A DNA stretch of 64,000 nt from JABDMH01 sp965223105. GTDB taxonomy: Bacteria; Bacteroidota; Bacteroidia; Chitinophagales; Saprospiraceae. The stretch lies in assembly GCA_965223105.1 (NCBI GenBank), contig OZ244987.1, positions 6,510,001 to 6,574,000 on the forward strand. Direction: 5' to 3'. The position numbers and the translations under genes are program-made. A model generated the notes under the pieces. The model did no database searches and was not told the DNA's origin. It saw only the letters and a program-made list of their open reading frames with translations. Position 1 is the first letter of the stretch, and every line of letters begins with the position of its first letter. Positions 53,490-62,591 of this stretch are shown piece after piece.

Positions 53490-54557
53490 ATGTCTCAGTC
53501 CTCCTTTTTGCTTGTGGTAGAACAAATCATTGCAGAGACCGCCGCCGCCAAAACTCTATATCTACAAATTGACGATGATCTTCGGAGTCAGTTTTCATTT
53601 CAGGCAGGTCAATATGTTGAGATCGAAATGCAGGATGGTGATGAGGTCATGAGTAGGTCATTCCCTATCAGCACCGCCCCACATGAAAAAAAGTTTGCAA
53701 TTACCGTTAGGCAAATGTCAGATGACGCTGTGTCGACTTATCTTACCCAAGGTATTCAAGTTGGTGATCAGATCACGGTATATCCTCCGGAAGGGAAATT
53801 TTTGGCCCATTCCGATCCAGACCATCGCTTCACCTATTACTTGATCACTGTGGGTTATGGAATTGCACCGATCTATTCGATTCTAAAAGATGTGCTTGAA
53901 AATGAACCCTTGAGTACGATTTATTTGATCTACGGCAATCGCAATTATGAATCCATCATTTTCAGGGATGAGCTTATCCAACTGGCTGATCAATATACCG
54001 ATCAATTGCATTTGCAGTTTATCTTGTCCCAGCCTCAAAAATATCGATACCTGGAATACTGGAATCAACAGATAGGGCACATCGACCGTGGTTATCTGGA
54101 GAGATTTTTAGTTGATCATCCTAAACAAACTCCCAAAGAAAAGTTTTTCCTTTGTGGTCCCGAAAGAATGATAAATGATCTGAGCCAAGTCCTTCCGGAT
54201 ATGGGCTATAATCACAAACAGATTTTTTCGGAAAGATTTACTAACGAACATTTGCTTAAGAAGGAAGTCATTATGTCAGAGAAAAGCAGCAGAGCTACCA
54301 TCCACCTCGATGGTGAAAAGGTTGAAATTGATATCAAAGACGACACTGTACTACAGACTTTGATCGATGCTGGATTTGATCCACCCTTTTCTTGTACCAG
54401 TGGTGTTTGCACGACTTGTATGGCCAAATTGGTGAAGGGAAATGTGGAGATGGAGGTGAATTATGGTTTGGATGAAGATGAAGTTGCTGAAGGATACATC
54501 CTCACCTGTCAATCTCATCCCTGCAGCGACGAAATCGAATTGACCTACGACATCTAG
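53490..54557 (+). CDS. Ferredoxin--NAD(P) reductase-like flavoprotein with C-terminal 2Fe-2S domain (PaaE-like)
   Basis: The 355-residue protein has an FAD-binding barrel with SRSFPISTAP (the R-x-Y/F-S motif, about residues 54-63), an NAD(P) lobe (LITVGYGIAPIYSILKD) and a C-terminal ferredoxin with CTSGVCTTCMAKL and a fourth cysteine in YILTCQSHP. This order is that of phenylacetyl-CoA epoxidase reductase PaaE and related electron donors. The oxygenase partner is not nearby, so its acceptor is unknown. It is co-transcribed with the YjbQ gene. The family call is firm and the pathway is not. Confidence 0.88.
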   Translation: MSQSSFLLVVEQIIAETAAAKTLYLQIDDDLRSQFSFQAGQYVEIEMQDGDEVMSRSFPISTAPHEKKFAITVRQMSDDAVSTYLTQGIQVGDQITVYPPEGKFLAHSDPDHRFTYYLITVGYGIAPIYSILKDVLENEPLSTIYLIYGNRNYESIIFRDELIQLADQYTDQLHLQFILSQPQKYRYLEYWNQQIGHIDRGYLERFLVDHPKQTPKEKFFLCGPERMINDLSQVLPDMGYNHKQIFSERFTNEHLLKKEVIMSEKSSRATIHLDGEKVEIDIKDDTVLQTLIDAGFDPPFSCTSGVCTTCMAKLVKGNVEMEVNYGLDEDEVAEGYILTCQSHPCSDEIELTYDI

Positions 54558-54605
54558 AATACAGCAGGGCTACAGCTGCTTTCCATTGGAAGGATACTCC
54601 CCAGT

Positions 54606-55763
54606 CTAGAAACTGTACTTGATACGCATAAACGCTGCCGTAACGGCATTATCAAATGATCCTGAGGTCTTGTTGTAAGCCAATTGGCTCACGATGTCCA
54701 GGTCCCAGTTTTGTGCAATAGAAAGGGTAATCGTTGGATTGAGAAAGAGCGGATGGCTACTTAAAGGGCTGTAAATCACGGCAAGATTGGCGTTGACCAA
54801 AGGAGAAATAGGATATCCGCCACTGACTACCAGCGCATGTTTAAAAGGATAGAGGTTTTTTGCCGACAGTTCGAAGCTGAACAATTCCGCTAAAGAACCA
54901 CTTGTGCGACCGTTAGAATTGTAGAGGTAGCCTGAACTTAGGTACAATCCATTGCTGAATGAGTAATCAAATGCTGTGGTGAGCGCAAAACTCACATCTT
55001 CCAAATCTGTGTCTCCCGGACGGAAATAGGTAAACTCGCCTTTAAATCCAGCGGTTTTGATGTTGCCAGCCCAACCACCGCCAAAGACCCTATCTCGATT
55101 GGCGGTACCGAGCAGCAATTGAAAATCATATCCTCCCGTATTAAATTTGTACAAAGCCGCCAGAACACGGTTTGACCAGGAGCGGGCAGCGTTCATAGCA
55201 ACCTCAATGCTGGAGGCAACACCCGTATAATACCTCAACAACATCGCATCCGAACCGGGACGCTCTTCGTAGTCGAAATCAGTAAAGGCAAAGGCATTAA
55301 ATAAGTCATTAGGGTTCCAAATGGTGCTGATGCCCCAATTGATGCGCTGGCGACCGAGGCGGGCTTCAAAGTTACCCTCGTTCCATTGAAGGTACAATCT
55401 ATCCATCGTGGTATTTACCAGGAAATCGTCCTGAACTACCCAATGAACGGAGGCGTCAAAAAATCCGTTATTGGCACTTTCGATTTGTTCTGAAAATCCA
55501 CGATTGATCTTTATCAGATCACCATAAAATACTCTGGTACGCATCTCGACAACGGCGGTAATTTTATCGGTGGGATACCACCTAAAATTCATCCGGTTGT
55601 GCAGAAGATTGTCCAATAGGTAAGGATCCAGGCCATCGATCTTAAACGCGGAGTGGAGGTGCTTCACATATCCATTTAGGGTCCAGTTCTTAGGCTTGTC
55701 GTCTTGGGCATCAAGCCCCTGGAAGCTCAAGCCGATCAAGACCAGTAGAAACGTTTTTTTCAT
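54606..55763 (-). CDS. Outer-membrane beta-barrel protein of the envelope ABC operon
   Basis: The 385-residue protein has a signal peptide (SFQGLDAQ) and a porin-like series of strands: FRWYPTDKITAVVEMRTRVF, LYLQWNEGNFEARLGRQRIN and GNIKTAGFKGEFTYFRPGD, ending in FDNAVTAAFMRIKYSF. The pattern resembles DUF1302-type and alginate-export-type barrels. Its ATG overlaps the stop of the ABC ATPase gene by four bases, so it is the last gene of the operon and probably the outer-membrane exit or acceptor for the transported lipid or molecule. Confidence 0.8.
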   Translation of the reverse strand: MKKTFLLVLIGLSFQGLDAQDDKPKNWTLNGYVKHLHSAFKIDGLDPYLLDNLLHNRMNFRWYPTDKITAVVEMRTRVFYGDLIKINRGFSEQIESANNGFFDASVHWVVQDDFLVNTTMDRLYLQWNEGNFEARLGRQRINWGISTIWNPNDLFNAFAFTDFDYEERPGSDAMLLRYYTGVASSIEVAMNAARSWSNRVLAALYKFNTGGYDFQLLLGTANRDRVFGGGWAGNIKTAGFKGEFTYFRPGDTDLEDVSFALTTAFDYSFSNGLYLSSGYLYNSNGRTSGSLAELFSFELSAKNLYPFKHALVVSGGYPISPLVNANLAVIYSPLSSHPLFLNPTITLSIAQNWDLDIVSQLAYNKTSGSFDNAVTAAFMRIKYSF

Positions 55764-56452
55764 TTGGTGATATCACTAATCACTTTGCCGTCTTCTATCG
55801 TAACTACTCTCCTGGCCCGGTCAATTACCCTTTGGTCATGGGTAGAAAACACAAAGGTCATGTTTTCCTCCGCATTGAGTTGGGCCATCATATCTAAGAG
55901 ACCAGCCGTGGATTTTGAGTCTAAGTTGGCCGTTGGCTCATCAGCCAATATGAATGATGGCTTGGGAGCCAACGCTCTCGCTACGGCCACGCGTTGTTGT
56001 TGACCACCAGATAATTCTGTCGGCCGGTTGTGCATTCGGTCACCCAACCCTACTGCCGTGAGTAATTCTCTCGTTCTGGCATCTCTTTTGGTGACCGGTT
56101 GATTTTGCAATAACATAACAAACTCAACATTCTCTTTAGCAGTAAGCACCGGGATAAGATTATACGATTGGAAAACAAATCCAATATTGTTTTTCCTGAA
56201 ATCAATCAATTGATTGTCACTAAGCGTAGAAATATCATGTCCATTGACAATCACGGTGCCACTGGTAGGACGATCTAAGCCTCCGATGATATTGAGTAAA
56301 GTAGTCTTGCCGGATCCCGAGGGACCCACAATGGCCGTAAATTCTCCGGGAAGAATGTCGATGGTAACACCTCGCAAGGCCTTGACCGGTACTTTGGTTT
56401 CCTCATAAGTTTTGTGGACATCCTTAATACTTACGACAGCTTGTTGTTTCAT
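55760..56452 (-). CDS. ABC transporter ATP-binding protein (LolD/MacB type)
   Basis: The 230-residue protein has Walker A GPSGSGKTTLLN (about residues 43-54), the Q-loop region GFVFQSYNLIPVLTAKENV, the signature LSGGQQQRVAVARAL and Walker B FILADEPTANLD, followed by the H-loop FSTHD. The sequence belongs to the MacB/LolD/FtsE subgroup that powers FtsX-type permeases. It lies between the second permease gene and the outer-membrane barrel gene. Confidence 0.95.
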   Translation of the reverse strand: MKQQAVVSIKDVHKTYEETKVPVKALRGVTIDILPGEFTAIVGPSGSGKTTLLNIIGGLDRPTSGTVIVNGHDISTLSDNQLIDFRKNNIGFVFQSYNLIPVLTAKENVEFVMLLQNQPVTKRDARTRELLTAVGLGDRMHNRPTELSGGQQQRVAVARALAPKPSFILADEPTANLDSKSTAGLLDMMAQLNAEENMTFVFSTHDQRVIDRARRVVTIEDGKVISDITK

Positions 56453-56455
56453 CTT

Positions 56456-57673
56456 TTAGATTTTTCGTAGAGCCTCAACAGGTTTCAATCTAATTGCTTT
56501 GAAGGCGGGATAAATAGAGGCCAGTACTGCCGTGATCACCACCGCAACAGCGATGGTCACAAAGGCTTCCTGATCTACAACTGGCCGCACCACATCAGAC
56601 ATGCCAAATTCTTCCAAAGCTGAACTCCATCTCGACAAGTTGATACCAATGTGATTGAGGTACTGGGTGGTGAAGTACCCCAATAACATCCCAATGGGTG
56701 CCCCGAGTAAGGAGATAAATATCGTTTCATAAACCACCATCCCAAACACCCTGACTTTGTTCATCCCCACGGCCATCAACATTCCAAGTTCCTTAATTCT
56801 CTCAAGCACAGCCATGAGCATGGTATTGATAATCCCAAAAATCAAAGCCAACATAAAAATGGTCGTCATGATTCGCATATTCAGCTTGATCTGTGAGTTG
56901 AAGAGTTCTAGATCTGGTGAAATCTCCTTATAGGATTCAACCAGCTCATCTGGGTACTGACCGGCAATAGTGACTGCGATCGTATCGGTTTGATCAAAAT
57001 CATGCACTAAAATCGCCAGTTGATGAGCTGCAGACTCCGGCATCTCGATCAGTCTTTGCAGATCAGAGAATTTGATAAAAACATACAATTCGTCGTTGTT
57101 TCTGCTGACGGTCTTGTAAATACCCTGAATCCGAAAAGCAGCGGTGGTAATCTCTCCAGCTATGTTTTGAAAAGTAAGGACAACTTTTGATCTAATCTTT
57201 ACCTTGAGCTTATCAGCCATACGCTGACTAATCAGGATCTGATTTCTTTTGTCATCATCAAAATACTGACCTTCAATAATCTTGGAAGACAGCTTGGTCA
57301 ACTGATTTTCCTCTTCGGGAATCACTCCCTTAGCCACAACCCCTTGGGCAGCTGCTGACGAAGCCAGCATTCCATTTAATATGATCCTTCTGCCAACGAC
57401 ATCGACTTCCGAATTTTGCAAGAGATTCTCTCCCATTTGACGGGCTTCGGAAACAAATAGGCCAGGCTCAAAGTCTTCTTTAAAATCTTTCTGATGAATC
57501 TGGATATGGGATGTTTCATTTTCAATGATATTGGAAACATAGTTATTGACCTGTCCACGCAAGAATCCCAGTAGAAATACAAGGGCCCAAATGCCAATGA
57601 CAATTGAACCGACCACGATCATACTTCGGGTCCGGTTTCTCCAAATATTTCTCCACGCCAGTTTAAATACCAT
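56456..57673 (-). CDS. FtsX-type ABC transporter permease (LolC/E or MacB-like)
   Basis: The 405-residue protein has an N-terminal helix after MVFKLAWRNIWRNRTRSMIV, a large periplasmic domain (residues 45-270) and three C-terminal helices, with ELGMLMAVGMNKVRVFGMVV and PAFKAIRLKPVEALRKI. This is the standard MacB-type permease layout (4 TM). It begins 20 bases after the neighbouring permease gene and is paired with it as a heterodimer by analogy with LolC/LolE. Confidence 0.92.
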   Translation of the reverse strand: MVFKLAWRNIWRNRTRSMIVVGSIVIGIWALVFLLGFLRGQVNNYVSNIIENETSHIQIHQKDFKEDFEPGLFVSEARQMGENLLQNSEVDVVGRRIILNGMLASSAAAQGVVAKGVIPEEENQLTKLSSKIIEGQYFDDDKRNQILISQRMADKLKVKIRSKVVLTFQNIAGEITTAAFRIQGIYKTVSRNNDELYVFIKFSDLQRLIEMPESAAHQLAILVHDFDQTDTIAVTIAGQYPDELVESYKEISPDLELFNSQIKLNMRIMTTIFMLALIFGIINTMLMAVLERIKELGMLMAVGMNKVRVFGMVVYETIFISLLGAPIGMLLGYFTTQYLNHIGINLSRWSSALEEFGMSDVVRPVVDQEAFVTIAVAVVITAVLASIYPAFKAIRLKPVEALRKI

Positions 57674-57693
57674 TGTTGCCTTTAAGTTTGAGA

Positions 57694-58911
57694 TTAAGCC
57701 CGCATGGCTTCCACTGGTCTCAGTTTGGCCAATTTGAACATGGGATAAATGGCCAAAACTGTGATCATAAAGAAGACCACCAGGGCCTGGCTTATGAAAA
57801 TGGAAACGTCCATCGAAGCAGGCAGCAGAGGTTGAACACCAAATTTTTCATAGGCCTCCGCCATTTGTCCTTCGAGTTTAATCGGATTGCGATAAAAGTA
57901 GTATACGATGGGTAATGATACCAGTATACCGGCTACACAGCCAATCAAACCCAGCATCAAGGTTTCCATCCACAACATGAGATTGAGTTTACCTGTCCTC
58001 ATACCAATGGCTTTTAAGATGCCAAATTCATATTCCCTCTCCTTGAGCATCATCAGAATGGTCCCGAAAATGCCAAACCCGATAATGACATAGAGTACCA
58101 GTAGGATAATTTTTGATCCCGCAGTATCGACCTCCCTGGCTTGAATCAAATCAGGCATCATTTCTTTATAATCCAATACCTCATACTGGTCTTGATCCAA
58201 GTGCTTTGCCAGATACTGTACCACCGGTCTCAGGTCGTCTTGACTTTTTATGTCGACCACCAGAGCAGTTACCAAATCTTCCGTAGCATAAAACCATTTG
58301 GCTTCCTCGAGGGACAGATACACCAATTGTTTGTTGAGCTCGGGTGACCCAAATTTGACCAGACCTCTTACTGGGAATTTTCCAGCAGCATTGATCCCAT
58401 GGTATCCCTGGCTGATCAGCACCAGCGTATCGCCTTGTCCAATTCCTAGATACTCTGCCAAACCTTCCGCCACTAAGGCCCCGTCATCGACGGGAGAGAG
58501 GTACTGACCTTCGGTCAATCGCGACTGCACCTTGGTCAGTTGATCTTCTTTCTCCGGATCGATCCCAATGATCAAAGCCCCTTTAGTGGCAGTACCATGG
58601 GAGGCCAGAGCAAAACTTTCCACACGGGGTACCAGTTGTTTAATCCTGTCGTGAGATATGTCCTGCATAATCGTTGCTGGATCGAACGCGTTGTCTATGA
58701 TCTGCTCTTCCCAATATCCTTTTTTATGTACCTGAATATATCCGAAATGGTAATGTACCACACCATCGATCATGTGGTCCCAAGTGCCTTCCTGAATGGA
58801 GGAAATCGCCACGGCAAAAAAAACCGCAAACAGGATTGAAGCGGCGGTTATGAAAGTTCGCCGCTTGTTTCTCCACAGGTTCCGTACGGCCAGTTTAAAT
58901 ATTTGCTTCAT
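57694..58911 (-). CDS. FtsX-type ABC transporter permease, second subunit
   Basis: This 405-residue protein is a paralogue of the next permease: N-terminal KLAVRNLWRNKRRTFITAA, a periplasmic domain and C-terminal EFGILKAIGMRTGKLNLML with MFKLAKLRPVEAMRA. Both subunits have the same length and topology, so they probably arose by duplication. It is 10 bases downstream of the LolA-like carrier gene. Confidence 0.92.
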   Translation of the reverse strand: MKQIFKLAVRNLWRNKRRTFITAASILFAVFFAVAISSIQEGTWDHMIDGVVHYHFGYIQVHKKGYWEEQIIDNAFDPATIMQDISHDRIKQLVPRVESFALASHGTATKGALIIGIDPEKEDQLTKVQSRLTEGQYLSPVDDGALVAEGLAEYLGIGQGDTLVLISQGYHGINAAGKFPVRGLVKFGSPELNKQLVYLSLEEAKWFYATEDLVTALVVDIKSQDDLRPVVQYLAKHLDQDQYEVLDYKEMMPDLIQAREVDTAGSKIILLVLYVIIGFGIFGTILMMLKEREYEFGILKAIGMRTGKLNLMLWMETLMLGLIGCVAGILVSLPIVYYFYRNPIKLEGQMAEAYEKFGVQPLLPASMDVSIFISQALVVFFMITVLAIYPMFKLAKLRPVEAMRA

Positions 58912-58921
58912 CGAATATGGA

Positions 58922-59671
58922 TTATCGGACTCGCTTCATATTTTGCAGGGAGAAGAAGCTGGTTTCAATGGGCTCATCAAAGGTCAATTCTAACTGTTCC
59001 ACCACCGTCATCTTGCCCTCCTCCTCTGCAGGTATCATCTCCAGTCGGGTAGGTAGTAATCTGCCACCAATTTCCTTCACCTCCTTGCCCAACATAGTAT
59101 TGACCAAGTAATCATCTTCGTCATAGAACTCAGTTTTCAATTGAAGATATTCATCCTTGCTGATCCAGGTTATTACTCTGCCCCAGACCACTGGAGCTTC
59201 TGGTTTTGGGATCAACTCTATTTGGTAACATTCATAACCCTCCACTTCTTCTGTACCCACAAGACGATGCTCGTAATCGACTACAATAGAGGACTCACGG
59301 ATCAGATCATCGTTGGTAAAATCTGAGCCCATCCAAGACTGCATCATCATGGATGGAGGCAGCTTAATGGCCCGGTCGATTGATGGCTGCCAATTCCACA
59401 TTTCCTGGTCGCGCTTTAGAAAGGCCGTTCCTTGATCGCGGGCAGGCGCTGTAATGAGCATAAGGCTGTAGTCAGTACCCTTGCTCCAGGATTTAATCGA
59501 GATCTCGCGCTGCCAGGTTGGTCTGACGATGGTCATCTTCATTAAGCCCTGGCTTGAGGTGATGCCTCGAGCTTTCTCATCAGCCTTCTTGATGATTTCC
59601 GTAGCATTTTGAGCAACTACCTGACTGGCGAAAGCAAAACCCAATGCGAACACAATTATTCTTAAAATCAT
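58922..59671 (-). CDS. Outer-membrane lipoprotein-sorting protein (LolA-like, PF17131)
   Basis: The 249-residue protein has a signal peptide ending SQVVAQ. TEIIKKADEKARGITSSQG, then LMKMTIVRPTWQREISIKSW, and later EMWNWQPSIDRAIKLPPSMM and LVGTEEVEGYECYQIELIP are landmarks of the LolA_like family, an open beta-barrel that carries lipids or lipoproteins across the periplasm. Located directly before two LolCE/MacB-type permease genes, it is the likely periplasmic shuttle of this transporter. Confidence 0.9.
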   Translation of the reverse strand: MILRIIVFALGFAFASQVVAQNATEIIKKADEKARGITSSQGLMKMTIVRPTWQREISIKSWSKGTDYSLMLITAPARDQGTAFLKRDQEMWNWQPSIDRAIKLPPSMMMQSWMGSDFTNDDLIRESSIVVDYEHRLVGTEEVEGYECYQIELIPKPEAPVVWGRVITWISKDEYLQLKTEFYDEDDYLVNTMLGKEVKEIGGRLLPTRLEMIPAEEEGKMTVVEQLELTFDEPIETSFFSLQNMKRVR

Positions 59672-59711
59672 TTTTAGATAAATCTAAATTTATTTTTTAA
59701 TAAAACGTAAT

Positions 59712-60314
59712 TCAATTCGACTTGTTGGCCAATGCCCTAATTTTTTCCTTAAAGTGGTCGGCAATTTTTTCCAGAGGATAGACCTTTCCAAAATGAATGT
59801 AATGCAATAAAATACCATCTAGAGATGCCGCCAAGAATTTGGCTTCGATTTCGGCTTCCTCGATACCCATTTCCTGGAGAAGTATCCCCAACTGTTGCAG
59901 GTTCTTCAACGCATGTTTCTTGGTCATCTCTTCAAACCTTTCCATAATGTCTTCCTGCATAGACAATCGCATGATCAGTTTCCAATAGGTCGGATCTTGC
60001 TGAATCATCTCGACCGTATTGTCGATGATCGCACATAATCTTTCCGCTGCCGACCCTTCCTCACCAACTGCCTGCTCGGCCACAATCTGATCTCCCTGGG
60101 AGATCACCGCGTTGACAATTTGATAAAGCAAATCTTCCTTGCCTTTGAAATAATTGTAGATCAGTCCCTTGCTGATCCCAGCCAACTTTGCAATTTCGTC
60201 AATGGAAGTCCGGTGATATCCCTGTCGAGCAAACAACTCCAAAGCCGCATCTACGATCTGAGCATAACTCTGCTTTCGAATCTCTGCGAATTGCTCCTTA
60301 CTGCGTGGACTCAT
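59712..60314 (-). CDS. TetR/AcrR family transcriptional regulator
   Basis: The 200-residue protein has an N-terminal DNA-binding domain, ALELFARQGYHRTSIDEIA then LAGISKGLIYNYFKGKEDLL (helix-turn-helix, about residues 20-60), and a helical ligand domain. It is the first gene of the operon that runs to 54606. A 20 bp palindrome is located 6 bp before its start codon, consistent with autorepression and control of the whole operon. Confidence 0.93.
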   Translation of the reverse strand: MSPRSKEQFAEIRKQSYAQIVDAALELFARQGYHRTSIDEIAKLAGISKGLIYNYFKGKEDLLYQIVNAVISQGDQIVAEQAVGEEGSAAERLCAIIDNTVEMIQQDPTYWKLIMRLSMQEDIMERFEEMTKKHALKNLQQLGILLQEMGIEEAEIEAKFLAASLDGILLHYIHFGKVYPLEKIADHFKEKIRALANKSN

Positions 60315-60320
60315 TTTTTA

Positions 60321-60340
60321 TTGACCGAACGTTTAGTCAA
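60321..60340. promoter_or_regulatory. Palindromic operator, probable binding site of the TetR regulator
   Basis: TTGACCGAACGTTTAGTCAA agrees with its own reverse complement at 16 of 20 positions, with an AACGTT centre and TTGAC/GTCAA ends. The layout (about 20 bp, near the start codon) is normal for TetR-family operators. Confidence 0.7.
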
Positions 60341-60784
60341 AAGTAAATCAAATGGCGATTGAAGTCAAGAAATTTGCGATGAACCAGCTGAGAAAGTCGA
60401 CGTTGGCTAATTACTTTGTCATTTTGTTGGATCACCTTTCCTTATGAGTAGATTCACCTTGTGATGACCTGGATTTGACGGATTGAAGATTATTACATCT
60501 CCATGATCTAGCTGGTGCTGTGTGGTACAAATGATCCAATCGAGAGCTCAAAAAATATGGCCTTCTCTCTGTACCAACTTCGGCAGACAACCAGAAGCAC
60601 CTCAAAGATAGCGGCCACAGGAAAATTGATTTCTGAGATCAGCATCAGGGCCCAACTTTCGGATATTGACTGTATTTAGGGCAAAAAGAACTATCTTATG
60701 AAGCTTTGAAATAACACTGTACTCAGGGCTGAAAAGTCATAAATAGCCCACACTAACGATAGAATGGTGCTGCATCAATAATCT
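60341..60784. other. Intergenic stretch between divergent units
   Basis: No gene or further operator is recognisable. The DNA should contain the promoters of both the TetR operon (near 60340) and the sodium symporter gene (start 60785), but I can point to no convincing -33/-7 pair. Confidence 0.35.
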
Positions 60785-62401
60785 ATGCTCTGGCAGTTTC
60801 TCTCCTTTCTACTTTTCACAGCTTTTGTAGCGGGATACGCTACCTGGAAGCTGCGTCGCGATCGCCTAAATACACAAGATGGTTATTTCCTTGCCGGCCG
60901 AAGTCTTACCGGGATTGTCATCGCAGGTTCTATGCTCCTGACCAATATCTCTACAGAACACCTGGTCGGCATGAACGGATCTTCCTACAGAAACGGAGCC
61001 ATAATTATAGCTTTTGAGGTGACTGCTGCGTTGGCGTTGGTTGTTATGGCAGTGTATTTTATGCCCCGTTACCTCCGGTTGGGATTGACCACGGTACCGG
61101 AGCTGCTGGAAAAGCGATTTGATGCGCTTACCAGGACCTTGGTCGATCTCCTACTCATGGTCTATTTCGTCACTACCCATCTCCCAATTGTGCTTTACAC
61201 CGGGGCCATCAATGTGGAAAGTATTTTCGATATATCCACACTACTGGGCGTTACCACTCAACAAGGCATATGGATTACGGTTGTTGTGGTTGGCAGTATT
61301 GGGGCGGTGTATGCCATTTTTGGCGGTCTTAAAATGGTGGCGTATACCGACACCATCAATGGTTTTGGATTATTGATCGCGGGTTTGCTGATTCCAATAT
61401 TGGCATTGTGGGCGATCGGTGAAGGCAATCCGGCAGAGGGTTTGGTCAAAGTATTCCGTCACGCTCCAGAGAAATTTCGTGTAATCAGTCCAGAGCCTTC
61501 CCTCGGGCCCGGATCTAGAGAGGCAATATTGCCCTTTGCCGTACTTTTTACTGGATTGACCATTTTCCAGTTGTATTTCTGGGCCATGCACCAATCTTTC
61601 ATCCAGCGTGCCCTTGGAGCGGCAAGTCTGAAGGAAGCTCAAAAGGGAGTGTTGCTGACCGGAATATTCAAACTACTTATACCGCTGGTGGTGGTGCTAC
61701 CTGGCATTATCGGTTATTACTATTTCGGAGAGCATTTTTACGGCAATCCGGACGAGATCTATCCGGAATTGGTAAAGAAGGTATTGCCTTCTTGGCTCAC
61801 AGGATTTTTCGTGGCCGTAGTCATTGGAGCCATTCTGAGCACTTTTAACAGTGTACTCAACAGTACAGCAACCCTTTTTAGTTTTGGCATCTATAAAAAA
61901 TATATACGCCCTGGAGCATCGGAACTGGCCACGGTAAGGTCTGGGAAGTGGGTTTCTTTTTTTCTAGCTGTCATGGCCATTTCAGTAGCTCCTTTTGTAG
62001 CGAACGCACCGTCAGGGTTGTATCAGTTGTTACAGCAACTCAATGCCATCTTTGTCATTCCCATTGCGACGGTCGTTTTGGCCGTATTCGTCTTTCCACG
62101 TGTTTCAAAGACTGGGGCTAAGACAGGTCTACTTTTTGGGCTTGTCTTTTATATTGTGACCTACTATGTACTAAAGGTAGAAATCCACTTTGTGCATATT
62201 ATGGGCATCGAGTTTCTGCTTAATATTTTGGTAATGCACCTGGTCTCGCTCGTCTATCCCCGGGTAAAGGAATTTGTGATCATGGATGTAGGGGCAGTAC
62301 CGATGGTGCCCTGGAAATATACTCGCTTGGTGAGTCTGGTGCTTGTCATGGTCACAATATTGATCTATATCATGTTGGGGAATGCAGGTGGAATTGGCTA
62401 A
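60785..62401 (+). CDS. Sodium:solute symporter (SSS family)
   Basis: The 538-residue protein has about 13-14 hydrophobic helices. DGYFLAGRSLTGIVIAGSM with TNISTEHLVGMNG is the N-terminal SSS sodium-site region. FFVAVVIGAILSTFNSVLNS matches the conserved later helix. Members bring sugars, myo-inositol, amino acids or other solutes in with sodium. The similarity to SglT/solute:sodium transporters of Bacteroidota fits a sugar or sugar-acid substrate, but no catabolic genes flank it, so this remains inference. Confidence 0.92.
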   Translation: MLWQFLSFLLFTAFVAGYATWKLRRDRLNTQDGYFLAGRSLTGIVIAGSMLLTNISTEHLVGMNGSSYRNGAIIIAFEVTAALALVVMAVYFMPRYLRLGLTTVPELLEKRFDALTRTLVDLLLMVYFVTTHLPIVLYTGAINVESIFDISTLLGVTTQQGIWITVVVVGSIGAVYAIFGGLKMVAYTDTINGFGLLIAGLLIPILALWAIGEGNPAEGLVKVFRHAPEKFRVISPEPSLGPGSREAILPFAVLFTGLTIFQLYFWAMHQSFIQRALGAASLKEAQKGVLLTGIFKLLIPLVVVLPGIIGYYYFGEHFYGNPDEIYPELVKKVLPSWLTGFFVAVVIGAILSTFNSVLNSTATLFSFGIYKKYIRPGASELATVRSGKWVSFFLAVMAISVAPFVANAPSGLYQLLQQLNAIFVIPIATVVLAVFVFPRVSKTGAKTGLLFGLVFYIVTYYVLKVEIHFVHIMGIEFLLNILVMHLVSLVYPRVKEFVIMDVGAVPMVPWKYTRLVSLVLVMVTILIYIMLGNAGGIG

Positions 62402-62591
62402 TTCATGATTAAATTGACCAAATTGACGTCAATCTGAGAAAGTGCGGAGTCGCCGATTTCCCTTCTCAGCAAGCCACAAGTACTCGTCGCCTGGTCTACC
62501 GAAGCCAAAGCCAGAGGCCTCCCAGTAGTGATAATGGGGTCTCGGTCCAATTCCGTATTTTCTCAGCGCCAAAAAAAGCGAAAGAGATGAA

